64,000 bases of DNA, from contig CM050449.1 in NCBI GenBank assembly GCA_027563935.2, positions 58,607,949 through 58,671,948 of the forward strand, read 5' to 3'. A program made the translations under genes and the position numbers. Below are positions 1 through 9,416 of the stretch, in pieces (positions within the stretch are counted from its first letter, which is position 1; each line of letters starts with the position of its first letter). Source of the DNA: Costus lasius (Eukaryota; Streptophyta; Magnoliopsida; Zingiberales; Costaceae). Under the pieces are notes generated by a model. It searched no databases. It was not told the DNA's origin and saw only the letters and a list, made by a program, of their open reading frames with translations.

Positions 1-129
1 GAGTCTTTAATCGTGTCTTGGAGAGGAAGATGTGAACTCTTGGCTGGTCGAAGTTCTTCCCTGGCGTTAAAAAGATCCGCACGAGAGAGAGCTGAAAAGA
101 GGAAGAAAAACGAGAGCTCTTCTCGAAAC

Positions 130-160
<31 letters not shown>

Positions 161-1414
161 CCAAGAAGGAATGTTCGGTTACCACATATGGTAAGAACCA
201 AACATGTAACTCCCTCCTTAACTCCCATTCAACCCATCGAAAACTTCCCTCTTAATTGAACCATGCGTTCACTAATGAACCGGTCCAATTTCGAATTGGT
301 TCAAGCATCAAGTCGAACCAGCCCTGGTTATGATCTCTTTGAACCATATGGCTCAAGATCTAACCACACATCTCATTGAACCCCTGATCTTTACGATCAA
401 GCATCAATCCTCCCGATCGAAGCTTACCGATCATATGCCCTAATCAATTAAACATGATTAGACTAGATCTCACTTCCAATCAGAGCTTAAATTCCTCCAG
501 TTCACACGATCTGACATAAGTAAGCTATATCATCAAATTGTGCGACCCTAAGGGTTTCCTTCAATGTCGGTAACGATAACTTACGTTATCATGATCAGAG
601 AGGGGTATCTAGCAACACATCACTGTCTCCCGTTATGAAGGAAAGAGTCTTCCAAGACTACTCCCAAACCACAGCACAAGTGTGAATCTAATTCACTTGG
701 CATACATGTTTTCCTTTGCCACTAGATGTTCCCATTGGACAAGCATGTCAAGCCTGCGATTCCAACATGATGAAAATGGTTAGATCAGACGAACATAGTC
801 GTCTGGGTATGGCCATACACATTCTCAACCATTTCATCCAGGGGGCCCTTTAGAACATCACACTCCAACTAGGAGAGGCAATCCTATATCTATCACAAGT
901 GCCCTAACATGACTCATGCCCACTATCCAAGATAATCCTTAACCATTATCTTTCAAATGATATTGAACTACCTCAAGATAATTCCAATCATCACTTAGAA
1001 ACACAAGTGATCTCAAGTCAGAGGGAATATACCACTTGCTTTCATACAAGGATTATTCACATTGTGACAAACAATTGAATATCCTAAGTAGGGTCAGTCC
1101 AGTACATCCAATGCACCTATGTGTCTAAATCTTATTCTATGCCCGAAGCATCCTATAAGTTTAGAACACATATTAGTCTCAATCATATCAAGGCTGTCTC
1201 ATGTTCACCGAGATATCTCGACTAAGGACAACACTGAATGTCAGCTAAGCTGAACATCATTGAGACATTACTCAGAAGTATACATACAACAGCAGATAAT
1301 GTAACAATCTGAATAACAACAATTGCCTTTATAAAAACATATATATATAGTTTATACATGATACTGAAAATAACCCAAGGCCTCAAACATTAGCCTTAAG
1401 GGCATACCCTAACA
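1..1414 (-). mobile_element. E1: copia-type LTR, partial
   Basis: Read on the minus strand from its right edge, this begins TGTT and follows the LTRs of elements A and B for over 1 kb. Shared blocks include the stretch after the first 20 bases, the CGAGATATCTCG region and the block ending in AACCGGTTCA. It is clearly more diverged from A and B than they are from each other. The left part is cut by the window edge, so neither the LTR end nor any internal region is visible. The 5 bases just right of it (TTCTT) would be one copy of its target-site duplication. It interrupts the 3' part of Z1. Confidence 0.8.
133..160. repeat. (GA)14 microsatellite
   Basis: Uninterrupted GA dinucleotide run inside the copia-type LTR; seen directly. 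Confidence 0.97.
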
Positions 1415-1483
1415 TTCTTGACCCAGATTCTTAAAATCGCAGCGAGAAAACACCTATTCGGATAAGCAGAAAGCAGTTCAAAA

Positions 1484-1663
1484 ATTACAGGCGTAATGTT
1501 CTTTACGGCAGTGCCGTAATTGACACAAATTCTCGGGTCAAAAATATCCAAGAATACGGTACCGTAAAAACCAATACGATACTGCCATAATATGCTAAAA
1601 GCTCTCGGATGAAATCGGATCAGGATTACGACACCGTAAAGAAGATTACGGCAGTGCCGTATT
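1484..1663. repeat. TTACGG/CCGTAA dyad cluster in Z1
   Basis: Dyads such as TTACGGCAGTGCCGTAA and ACGGTACCGT, plus degraded copies, occur in pairs. They are the same motif as in the Athila LTRs of this window. Confidence 0.85.
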
Positions 1664-1754
1664 TTGCGGAAAATTTCGTTTCTCCCTGCAAAAAGAAAAA
1701 AAAAATAATTCTAAAAATAAACTAAAATAAAAGCAACTAAACTAAGCAAAAGTG

Positions 1755-1802
1755 CTTGGGTTGCCGCCCAAGAAATGCTAATTTTAGGTCCATAGCTTGA
1801 CC
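1755..1802 (-). promoter_or_regulatory. Conserved Athila 3' motif with hairpin (Z1)
   Basis: On the minus strand it starts with GGTCAAGCTA and ends with a hairpin whose stem is CTTGGG/CCCAAG. The same block follows the pol gene in Y and X and follows the gag-like ORF in Z2. Function unknown. Confidence 0.7.
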
Positions 1803-1982
1803 AAAAATCAAATCTCATGGTGAAGTAGGTGAATCAGTACCAAAGTAGATAGCATGTAATTTCCTGCATTTCCTCTGTCCAAAAATTTTAGCCACTAATC
1901 CAAAAATCCAGAATTGCATATAAATCATAATCAAAGTGGCTTTCTTAATTATGCAGAAATCAAAATCAAAATTTTCAATGAT

Positions 1983-3074
1983 CTACCTATGTTTGTTAGT
2001 GAGCAAAATCATAAGTCCTTTCTTTAAATTTTTATCTTCAATTGCAATAGGACTTTGATCAAAAAATTTAAGCATTGGATTATCAAAATAATTTTTATGT
2101 CTTTCATTAGATTCCTCAATAAAGCATAGAATTTCAATGAAATCAGAAGATTCAACATTAGATATGGGCAAAACATCATAGTGAAATTCATCAATCTTTG
2201 TAATTTTCAAATCATCTTCAAGTTTTTCATGCTCACAATCAAATAATGTATCAATTTCAAAATTATCAACTAAATTAGAGTAAGATTTTCCCAAATCAGT
2301 CCCCTCATATCTTTCATCAGTTTTAACCACAAATAAAATATCATCAAAAGAATTAATCTCATCAAAAGGGGGTTTTTCAATTTCAATTTCCTCAATCTTT
2401 TCCACAATTAAATTATCAAAGGAATCAATTTCACAATTATCACAATCAGAGTGAGATTTATTAATGTTCACATAAGGCTCAATCTCAAAACAATCATGAT
2501 CAGAGGTGGATTTTTCTAAATCAAGTTCTTCTGTTTCAAACTCAAATAAACATGCTTGTTGTACTAACTGGGTTTCCAAAATTTCAGAATTAACAGTCAA
2601 AGATTCTTCTTGAAGAGAGGTTTGATTAACTAAACCCTTAAGATCCTCAATTTGCTTTCTTTGATGGGTCATCATTTGGCTTTGACTTGCCATAATATTT
2701 TCAAACATGATTTCTAAGCTAGATTTTTCAGTATCCTCATAGTATGGTTTAGAGACATGATTAGAGCAATCATCATAAAAAGAAGTTTGATTTTCCCAAC
2801 TAGAATAATAATGATCATCTTGATACCATGGTGCATTGGGATTTGCATGATTTCTAAATTGACATTCATAAGCATAATGATCATCACATTTACAAATATT
2901 ACATCTAATAAGAGAAATAGAGTGAAATTTCAATATATCTGCAAGAGTACACTGTGAATAATATTTATGCTCACCTTGTGGCATGTATACCTTGCCTCTT
3001 TCAAATGCCCATGAATTGTGATAAAAAGACATATTTTCAAGTCTATCAAGAATAGAAGGATAATCCAACACCAA
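1983..3074 (-). CDS. Gag-like CCHC protein of non-autonomous element Z1
   Basis: Intact 363-residue ORF, the only gene of Z1. Residues 58-71 form a retroviral-type zinc knuckle, C-x2-C-x4-H-x4-C (CNICKCDDHYAYEC), a nucleic-acid-binding motif of Gag nucleocapsids. It is followed by an Asn/Trp/Tyr-rich stretch like that after the knuckle in plant Gag proteins. The C-terminal half is strongly acidic, with repeated Asp/Glu/Ser/Phe phrases (EIEPYVN, EIDSF, DNFEID). No protease, RT or integrase motif is present. It lies just downstream of a tRNA-Asp type primer site, the normal place for gag. A decayed homologue is in Z2. It differs from the Y gag, which has the usual Athila N-terminal domain but no visible knuckle. 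The start is the first ATG of the open frame; no second line of evidence supports it. Confidence 0.6.
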   Translation of the reverse strand: MVLDYPSILDRLENMSFYHNSWAFERGKVYMPQGEHKYYSQCTLADILKFHSISLIRCNICKCDDHYAYECQFRNHANPNAPWYQDDHYYSSWENQTSFYDDCSNHVSKPYYEDTEKSSLEIMFENIMASQSQMMTHQRKQIEDLKGLVNQTSLQEESLTVNSEILETQLVQQACLFEFETEELDLEKSTSDHDCFEIEPYVNINKSHSDCDNCEIDSFDNLIVEKIEEIEIEKPPFDEINSFDDILFVVKTDERYEGTDLGKSYSNLVDNFEIDTLFDCEHEKLEDDLKITKIDEFHYDVLPISNVESSDFIEILCFIEESNERHKNYFDNPMLKFFDQSPIAIEDKNLKKGLMILLTNKHR

Positions 3075-3279
3075 TCAATCAAATTGTTATTTTTTTCATA
3101 ATATATAAAAAAAATAGAAAAAGATAAAACACAAGCAAATTCACAAATTTCAGAAATCACACTTCTGTCACAACTTGTGAAAATCCAAAACCTGCAAAAA
3201 CAGAAAACAAAGTTAAATCTAAAACAAACAAAACCTAGTATAGTAATACTAACAACTATTTTGATATTAACAAAACTAA

Positions 3280-3299
3280 GGTCCCCGGCAACGACGCCA
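3280..3299 (-). other. Primer binding site, tRNA-Asp type (Z1)
   Basis: The minus strand reads TGGCGTCGTTGCCGGGGACC, one mismatch from the complement of the plant tRNA-Asp 3' end. It marks the start of the Z1 internal region. Between it and the next primer site lie about 100 bases of unplaced sequence, possibly an LTR remnant. Confidence 0.85.
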
Positions 3300-3402
3300 A
3301 AAACTTGTTGTGATCCGAAAGGACACACTTATAAATACAAGTAGGTAGACTTGTTTTAGGTGTCGCAGCCAAAACCAAAGCGTTGGCATACAAGGATTGC
3401 CA

Positions 3403-3420
3403 CTCCCTGACACGGCTCCA
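3403..3420 (-). other. Degenerate primer binding site next to LTR a
   Basis: The minus strand reads TGGAGCCGTGTCAGGGAG. It aligns to the tRNA-Asp site with a one-base gap and a few changes, and sits a few bases outside the LTR end. Confidence 0.65.
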
Positions 3421-3426
3421 AAAACT

Positions 3427-5143
3427 TGTTGTCCCTAAACTTGTAGTGTCCGCAAGTGCACGGATACTCGAAGTAATAAAGAAAATATCGATCCCACAGA
3501 GACCTTATTGTTAAGTACCAAATAATTGATTTCTCACTAGCTAAGAAAACCGAATATAATGGAAGTAAACTATGCAAGAAAAGTACACTAAAAGATAATC
3601 AGAGAGAGAACTGGGACTAGGGTTTCATCCACCTTGATTTCAATGACTAGATATGAATAAAAGGTCGTCACTCAAATCTTGTTATGATAAAGACTTAATT
3701 TACTTCATAAAAGGATCATCTCACTTTCGTGCAGACAATCTTGCAGGGACCAATCCTCACTTTCGCGAAAGATTTATCCCAGGCTAATGATAGTAAATCA
3801 TCAATCAAAGAACTCGAGATCACTTTTGTGCATCCGAATTCTAAGTTGATTGTCTCAAGCAGAATCTCAAGGATCACTTTCGTGCATCCGAGACTCAACA
3901 CAAGTTCTACCTATGGTTCTCCAACGTTCCGATCCTTACTTTCGTGCAAGACCTCCACGTTTGACACACTAACTTAATTCTAGGTTCATAATTATCAACA
4001 TGGCAATTATGTCACTAAAATAAAGAAATAAGAACTTTAACCTAATTTCTTACGGTGAGTTCCTATTTATCAATTTTAGGGTTCCAATTCTCAAGCAAGT
4101 CACCTTTCGGTCCTTATTGCGAGAACTCTAAACATGATGACAAGAAGAAAACTAAGGAGAAATTTAGACGAATAATTACATAGGTAAAATTATCATGGCA
4201 AAATTATCTTGACGAAATAAAAAGTTATCTAATCATATAAAATCAAAGGGATTACACCCATGTCCCAAAATATGTTTAAGCTTGCATGGAGAGAGAAATA
4301 CAATCAACCATAGTTTCAAACCGTCAGAATTCAAAAAGAAGGAGAGAATAGATGTTACAACACGGCTGTAATAGAAATTACAGCCGTAATCACGCGTATG
4401 AACAGTGCCGGTGACGTTCTTTCGTTGATTCCTCCTCCAATCAAACTCCTTTTGCTCTAAAACTTCTGGTGCGTTTTCCTCCCCCTCAAACAAAGCTTAT
4501 GTGTGAAAATCACGGCCTGAGGTGTCCTCTACGCCTTTCAGCATGAGGACAAACCCTAACCGCCTATCTATCGATTTCTCCCTCGATACTCGATAAAAAA
4601 TGGAGCTTTCACTTCGTGTGTCTTATCCTCTTAATGAAGAGTCCGTAGAATCTTTCGAATCTCCATTTGAAGGTATGGAGCAAAAGATATGGTCCATGCA
4701 AGATTCGGACCCGTAAAAATCACGTTTTTGATTGGAAATTATGGCCGTAAACATCTTTACGGCAATGCCATAATGTCTAAAATCTCTCGGGTGAATTCTA
4801 GGTCAACATTACAGTACCTTAAAATTCTTTATGGCACTGCCATAATTTGTATTATTGTACCTTAAAATTCTTTACACCGGGGGTGTAATTTTTGAACTTG
4901 GTCCGATTTGCATGAGAATTGGCGTGCGGCTTCGTTTCAACGTCCTACATCCATTTGTGCACTTAAATTCTTCAAAATCCATCAAAATATGACACTTTTT
5001 ACCTAAAAATCATGAAAAACTAGAATAGAAGTAGATTTTGCAATAATTGATAAAAAAGGTATAAAAATAACCAAAGTCTATGAATATGACACAAAAAGAT
5101 ATATAAAATGACATGAAATTTACTATAAATTTTGGTGTCATCA
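3427..5143 (-). repeat. LTR a of Z1 (Athila type)
   Basis: On the minus strand it starts TGATGACACC and ends near ...GGACACTACAAG, like the X and Y LTRs. It contains the CACTTTCGTGCA hairpin repeats (about 3720-3960) and sparse TTACGG dyads (about 4365-4870). It is flanked on its right by the primer site of LTR b, so two LTRs lie head to tail. LTR a and b are visibly diverged (roughly a fifth of positions in stretches compared by eye), so this is not a recent duplication. Confidence 0.75.
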
Positions 5144-5145
5144 CA

Positions 5146-5163
5146 CTCCCTGACACGGCTCCA
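5146..5163 (-). other. Degenerate primer binding site between LTR a and LTR b
   Basis: Same 18 bases as the site next to LTR a. Only a few bases separate it from the start of LTR a, leaving no internal region. Confidence 0.65.
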
Positions 5164-5169
5164 GAAACT

Positions 5170-6979
5170 TGTTGTTCCTAACTTGTAGTGTCCGCAAGTG
5201 CACGGATACTCAAAGTAATAAAGAAAGTATTGATCCCACAGAGATCTATGTTGTTGAATACCGAATAATTGATTTTTCACTATCTAAGCAATTGAAAGAG
5301 TGTAAACTAGCAAACGAGGACTAAAGCACTAAAATGGATTTATCAGAGAGAGAGGCTGGGACTAGGGTTTCGTTCACTTTAATTCTTATGACTAGACATA
5401 AATAAAGATTTCATCAGTTTAATTTCAACATGACAAAGATGTAATTTACTTGATAAAAAGATTATCTCACTCTCGTGCAGACAATCATGCAGGGATAAAT
5501 CTTCGCTCTCACGCAAGAGTCGTCCGAACGCTAATGATAAGTAAATCATCAAACTAAGAACTCAAGGATCACTTTCGTGCATCCGAGTTCTAAGTCGATA
5601 ATCTCTACTAGAATTTCAAGGATCACTTTTGTGCATCCGAATCTCAACACTAGTTTTACTTATGGTTCTCCAACGCTCTGATCTTTGCTTTCGCACATGA
5701 TCTCAACGTTTGAAAAACTTGGACTCAATCCTAGATTTATATTATTATCATGCCAATTAGTTTGCTAGAATCAAACAAATAAGAACTAACCTAAAAGGGG
5801 TTCCTATCATGCAATTCTAGGGTTCCAAATTCTCAAGCAATTACTTTTCAGTCAATAGTGAAAATTCTAAAACATAAATAATAATATAGATCTAAGGAGA
5901 GTCTCAGAACAAAACATCACATGAGTAAAATCATCATGCTAAGATTAAACAAGATGAAATAATAGAAAAATAATCATCTAGTCATTAAAAATCAAGTGAA
6001 TTACTCCCCCATGTACCAAAATAGGTTTAAGCTATCATAGAGGGAAGATTACAATAATTCATCATGAAAAAAATCAAAACAGAGGAGAAGTGAAAATTAC
6101 GGTACGGCCGTAAAGAAGTTTACGGCCGTAATCTGGGTGAACAGCGGCGGCGCTCGGTTTTCTAGTGATTTCTCCTCCGTCTGATCTTCGATCACGTTGA
6201 AACTTTAGGTGCTCCTTCTCCTCCTCTATGCGTAGCTTCCACTCAAATTTCACGGCGGGAGATGCACTGTACGCTTCACGGCGGGCGTGTGTGGCGATTT
6301 CTCTCTCTGTGGTGGACAAAAATTAGGGCTTTTGGTGTGCTTGTCTTCGACTCGTCAATGGCTCCCTTCTTTTCCTCTTAGCTTCGAATATAAAGGCCTG
6401 TATCATCCGCAATCAACCGCGCAAAAATCAAGCTTCATAGTTGACCGGGAAAGTCGCGAGCAACGTTATAATTACGGCCGTAATGGTTTTTACGGTAGTG
6501 CCGTAATCTGGACAGTGAGTTCTTGGCTCGAAATCATCTGGAATTACGGTACCGTAACGTTATTTACGGTAGTGCCATAATGTCAACAATCTTTCGGGTT
6601 GAAAATCGACCCGAATTACAGTACCGTAGAGTTCCTTACGGTAGTACCGTAAACTCCATCTATTCTCTGATGAAAAACTCTCCAAATTACGGTACCGTAA
6701 AGCCTATGTTGGGGGTGCCATAATTTGCTCTGAAGCTCCAAATCTTCTAAAATTTGACGTGTAATCTGTTGTTGATGTTGTGAATTCAATTATGCACTTG
6801 GATTGCTTGAAATCGACTAGAAAACATACCTTTTTGCCTGAAAAATCATTAAAAACATAAAAGAGTGTAGATTCTGCAAATATTGATAAAAAGGGCATAA
6901 AAATAAGCAAAGTCTATGAATATAACACAAAATCATCAACGAAATGGCATAGAAATTATGATAAATTTCGGTGTCATCA
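5170..6979 (-). repeat. LTR b of Z1 (Athila type)
   Basis: Minus-strand LTR beginning TGATGACACC at its right edge. It contains the CACTTTCGTGCA hairpin repeats (about 5465-5705) and the clearest 72-bp dyad array of the window. Its right edge adjoins X pol sequence. Confidence 0.8.
6471..6721. repeat. 72-bp tandem array of TTACGG/CCGTAA dyads in LTR b
   Basis: Units start at 6471, 6543, 6615 and 6686 (spacings 72, 72, 71). Each unit has one short dyad (ACGGCCGT or ACGGTACCGT) followed after 8-10 bases by a longer one (TTACGGTAGTGCCGTAA or a variant), then about 30 bases of unrelated spacer. Confidence 0.9.
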
Positions 6980-6980
6980 A

Positions 6981-8289
6981 GCCCCTTGGTATGCTGACAT
7001 TGTGAACTACCTTGTAGCTAATGTTTTCCCTCCTGATTTGAGTTACCAAAAAAGGAAGAGATTCTCTAAGGTAAAGCACTATTTTTGGAATGTGCCTTAT
7101 GTGTTTAGAAGATGTACAGATGGCATTTTTAGAAGATGTGTACCAGAAGAGGAAATCACAGATATATTGTTTCAATGTCATGGATCCTCTTATCATTGTC
7201 ATGCTGGTACTGAGAAAACTGCTTTTAAAGTGTTGCAATCAGGATTTTATTGACCTTCAATTTTTAAAGATGCTAGAAACTTTGTTTTATCTTGTGATAG
7301 ATGTCAAAAGACAGGTAACATTAACAGAAGACATGAGATGCCACTATCCAATATTCTTGAGGTTGAGATATTTGATGTTTGGGGGATTGATTTCATGGGA
7401 CCTTTTCCATCTTCTGGAGGTAACAAGTACATTCTTGTGGTAGTTGATTATGTTTCAAAGTGGGTTGAAGCTCTTGCTTCTCCTACTAATGATTCTAGAG
7501 TTATTGTTAAACTGTTCAAAAAGATTATCTTTCCAAGGTTTGGGATACCACGAGTAGTGATTAGTGATGGAGGTTCGCATTTCATTGAACACAAGTTTTC
7601 AGCTTTGCTCAGGAAATATGGGGTAAATCATAGAGTTGCAAGACCTTATCACCCCCAAACCAGTGGACAAGTTGAGATATCAAACAGAGAAATAAAAGGG
7701 ATTTTAGAAAAGACAGTGTCATGCACTAGGAAAGATTGGGCATTCAAACTTGATGATGCACTGTGGGCCTATCGGATTGCTTTTAAAACACCAATAGGTA
7801 TGTCTCCCTTTTAATTGGTTTATGGCAAATCTTGTCATCTACTTGTAGAACTTGAGCATAAGGCGTTCTGGGCAATCGAAGCCCTCAATTTTGACTTCAA
7901 GAACGCGGCTGAAAAACGGAGGTTATAGTTGAATGAGTTAGATGAGATTAGACTCTCTGCATACGAAAATGCAAAAATTTACAAGGAGAGGACTAAAAGA
8001 TGGCATGATTGACATATTTTCAAAAGGGAATTCCAACCAGGTGACTTTGTTATTTTATTCAATTCTAGATTGAGACTTTTTCATGGAAAACTTAAATCTC
8101 GATGGTCTGGGCCCTTTCAGGTGAAGAAGACTTATCCCTACGGAGCCGTTGACATATGGAGTGAAGAAACAGGAGAAGGTTAATGGTCAAAGGTTGAAAC
8201 ATTATTATCAAGAGAAGCAGATTGAAGAAAAAGAAAAGTTTTACCTTGATGAACCACGATCAAATCTGAGTGCAGAACGGTCAAGCTAA
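6981..8289 (+). pseudogene. Athila pol, integrase part (X), decayed
   Basis: The product would be the integrase that inserts element DNA into the chromosome. From APWYAD onward it matches the Y integrase closely: the zinc-binding region with SCDRC, then the D,D,E core seen as [18 protein letters not shown] and [10 protein letters not shown], then the C-terminal GPFQVKK region. It has at least four in-frame stops: TGA at 7251 (Trp site), TAA at 7812 (Gln site), a TAG shortly after 7920 (Gln site) and a TGA near 8010 (Arg site). A short deletion near 8180 shifts the frame before the final LDEP...SS terminus. It cannot make a working enzyme. Confidence 0.9.
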
Positions 8290-8326
8290 AGACCTTTAAA
8301 TTATCACTTATTGGGAGGCAATCCAA
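8279..8326 (+). promoter_or_regulatory. Conserved Athila 3' motif (X)
   Basis: GGTCAAGCTAAAGACC followed by TTGGGAGGCAATCCAA overlaps the pol stop. The hairpin arm carries a mismatch compared with Y. Confidence 0.65.
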
Positions 8327-9380
8327 ACACTCCTTCTTTAGTTTATTTTCATTTACTTTTCTGTATTTTTACTTCTATTTTTAGAACTAATGTTTCTTCT
8401 CTTTTCATAGAAAAAAATTAAATTTGGCACAAATTACGGAGAGATTGGATCAGATGTAGATAAGCAAAACTTTGTGAGAATTCCTTTTTCTTCACTTCTC
8501 TGAAATTCATCTTCCCCATCGATATTTCATTTTCCAAACTTTCTGTGCCCGCTGCATTCTAATTATTTTTCTATAGATAAGATGATTCTTTTGATGATGG
8601 ATGAATTCATGCCTGTGATTAGATCTAGACCTATCATGTCGAATTTGTTTCTCTAATACATATCTACTTTTGAAATTTTTCATTGATTAATAAATGAGAT
8701 TTTAGGTGGATATATTGTTTGAAGAATTTGATTTAAAAGTGAAACTACTTGTTAAATAAAATTATCATATGAGTGTAATTTTGAATTGATGGCAATTGAT
8801 TAGTCTAGTTGATGTTTAGTCTATCTTGCTATTTGTTGGGAAAAGAGAATCCAGAATCCAAAAAGAGTGAGAGACTCCCCTACTTGGCACTGTGTAAAAT
8901 TGACAGTGGTACCGAAGATATGGGTTGAAGTCTGAAAAGAAAAAAAATTAGAGAGAAAGAAAAAGAAAATGACTCATCTACTTGGCACTGTGTAAAATTG
9001 ATCGTGGTACCTAAGACAAGAGTTGAAGTCTCAAATAAAAGGTATGTATCTATGTGGGTACATGCCATAAAAAACACAAAAAAATAGAGGTGAAAAGGAA
9101 AAATTTGAATGGAAAAAGACTTTGGATTTCCTATTCCTGTAAACAAAAGTAAGATAGATTTGAACTGAAAATTGGATGAATTTATGAGATTAAAATTCTA
9201 TTTTTTATACGAGTTGCGAAGTCTTATTTGATTAATTTGTGGATCTTGAAAATTGAATTCAAAGGATGACATGTCTATTTAAAATCTTATAAATCAATTG
9301 GTGGATTTTTCATTAGTGATTGTATTTTAGAAATTTATTCTTCATGAGAAAATCTTTTCCTATGATCAATTTTTGATTTT
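8327..9380 (+). other. X 3' non-coding region
   Basis: AT-rich, without a credible gene. A block starting TACTTGGCACTGTG at 8881 is repeated at 8979 (98-bp step); Y has only one copy of the matching block. No env-like ORF is seen. Confidence 0.6.
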
Positions 9381-9405
9381 TGCTTGAGGACAAGCAAAGT
9401 TTGAG
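9381..9405 (+). other. Athila 3' tract (X), polypurine-tract region
   Basis: TGCTTGAGGACAAGCAAAG and following bases lie just upstream of the LTR start TGATGACAC. The same tract is mirrored next to the left LTR of Y. Confidence 0.7.
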
Positions 9406-9416
9406 CCTTATGTGTT

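Larger units (their letters stand above)
1415..6979 (-). mobile_element. Z1: non-autonomous Athila-like element
   Basis: Gene order on the minus strand is LTR b, primer site, LTR a, primer site, remnant, tRNA-Asp primer site, leader, one gag-like ORF, the conserved post-pol Athila motif, and a dyad cluster. Protease, reverse transcriptase and integrase are absent. Its left (3') part is replaced by copia LTR E1. Its right edge (TGATGACACC, the LTR start on the minus strand) abuts the pol gene of X in the middle of an integrase codon series, so it probably inserted into X. The class resembles plant retrotransposons that keep only gag (TR-GAG or LARD types); that placement is inference. Confidence 0.65.

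Noticed and set aside
3280..3299. tRNA-like sequence
   Set aside because: It is only the complement of a tRNA 3' end (primer site). No cloverleaf or promoter boxes around this or the other primer sites.
6287..6723. Open frames across the dyad array of LTR b
   Set aside because: Shadow of the 72-bp repeat; no domain and no conservation as protein.
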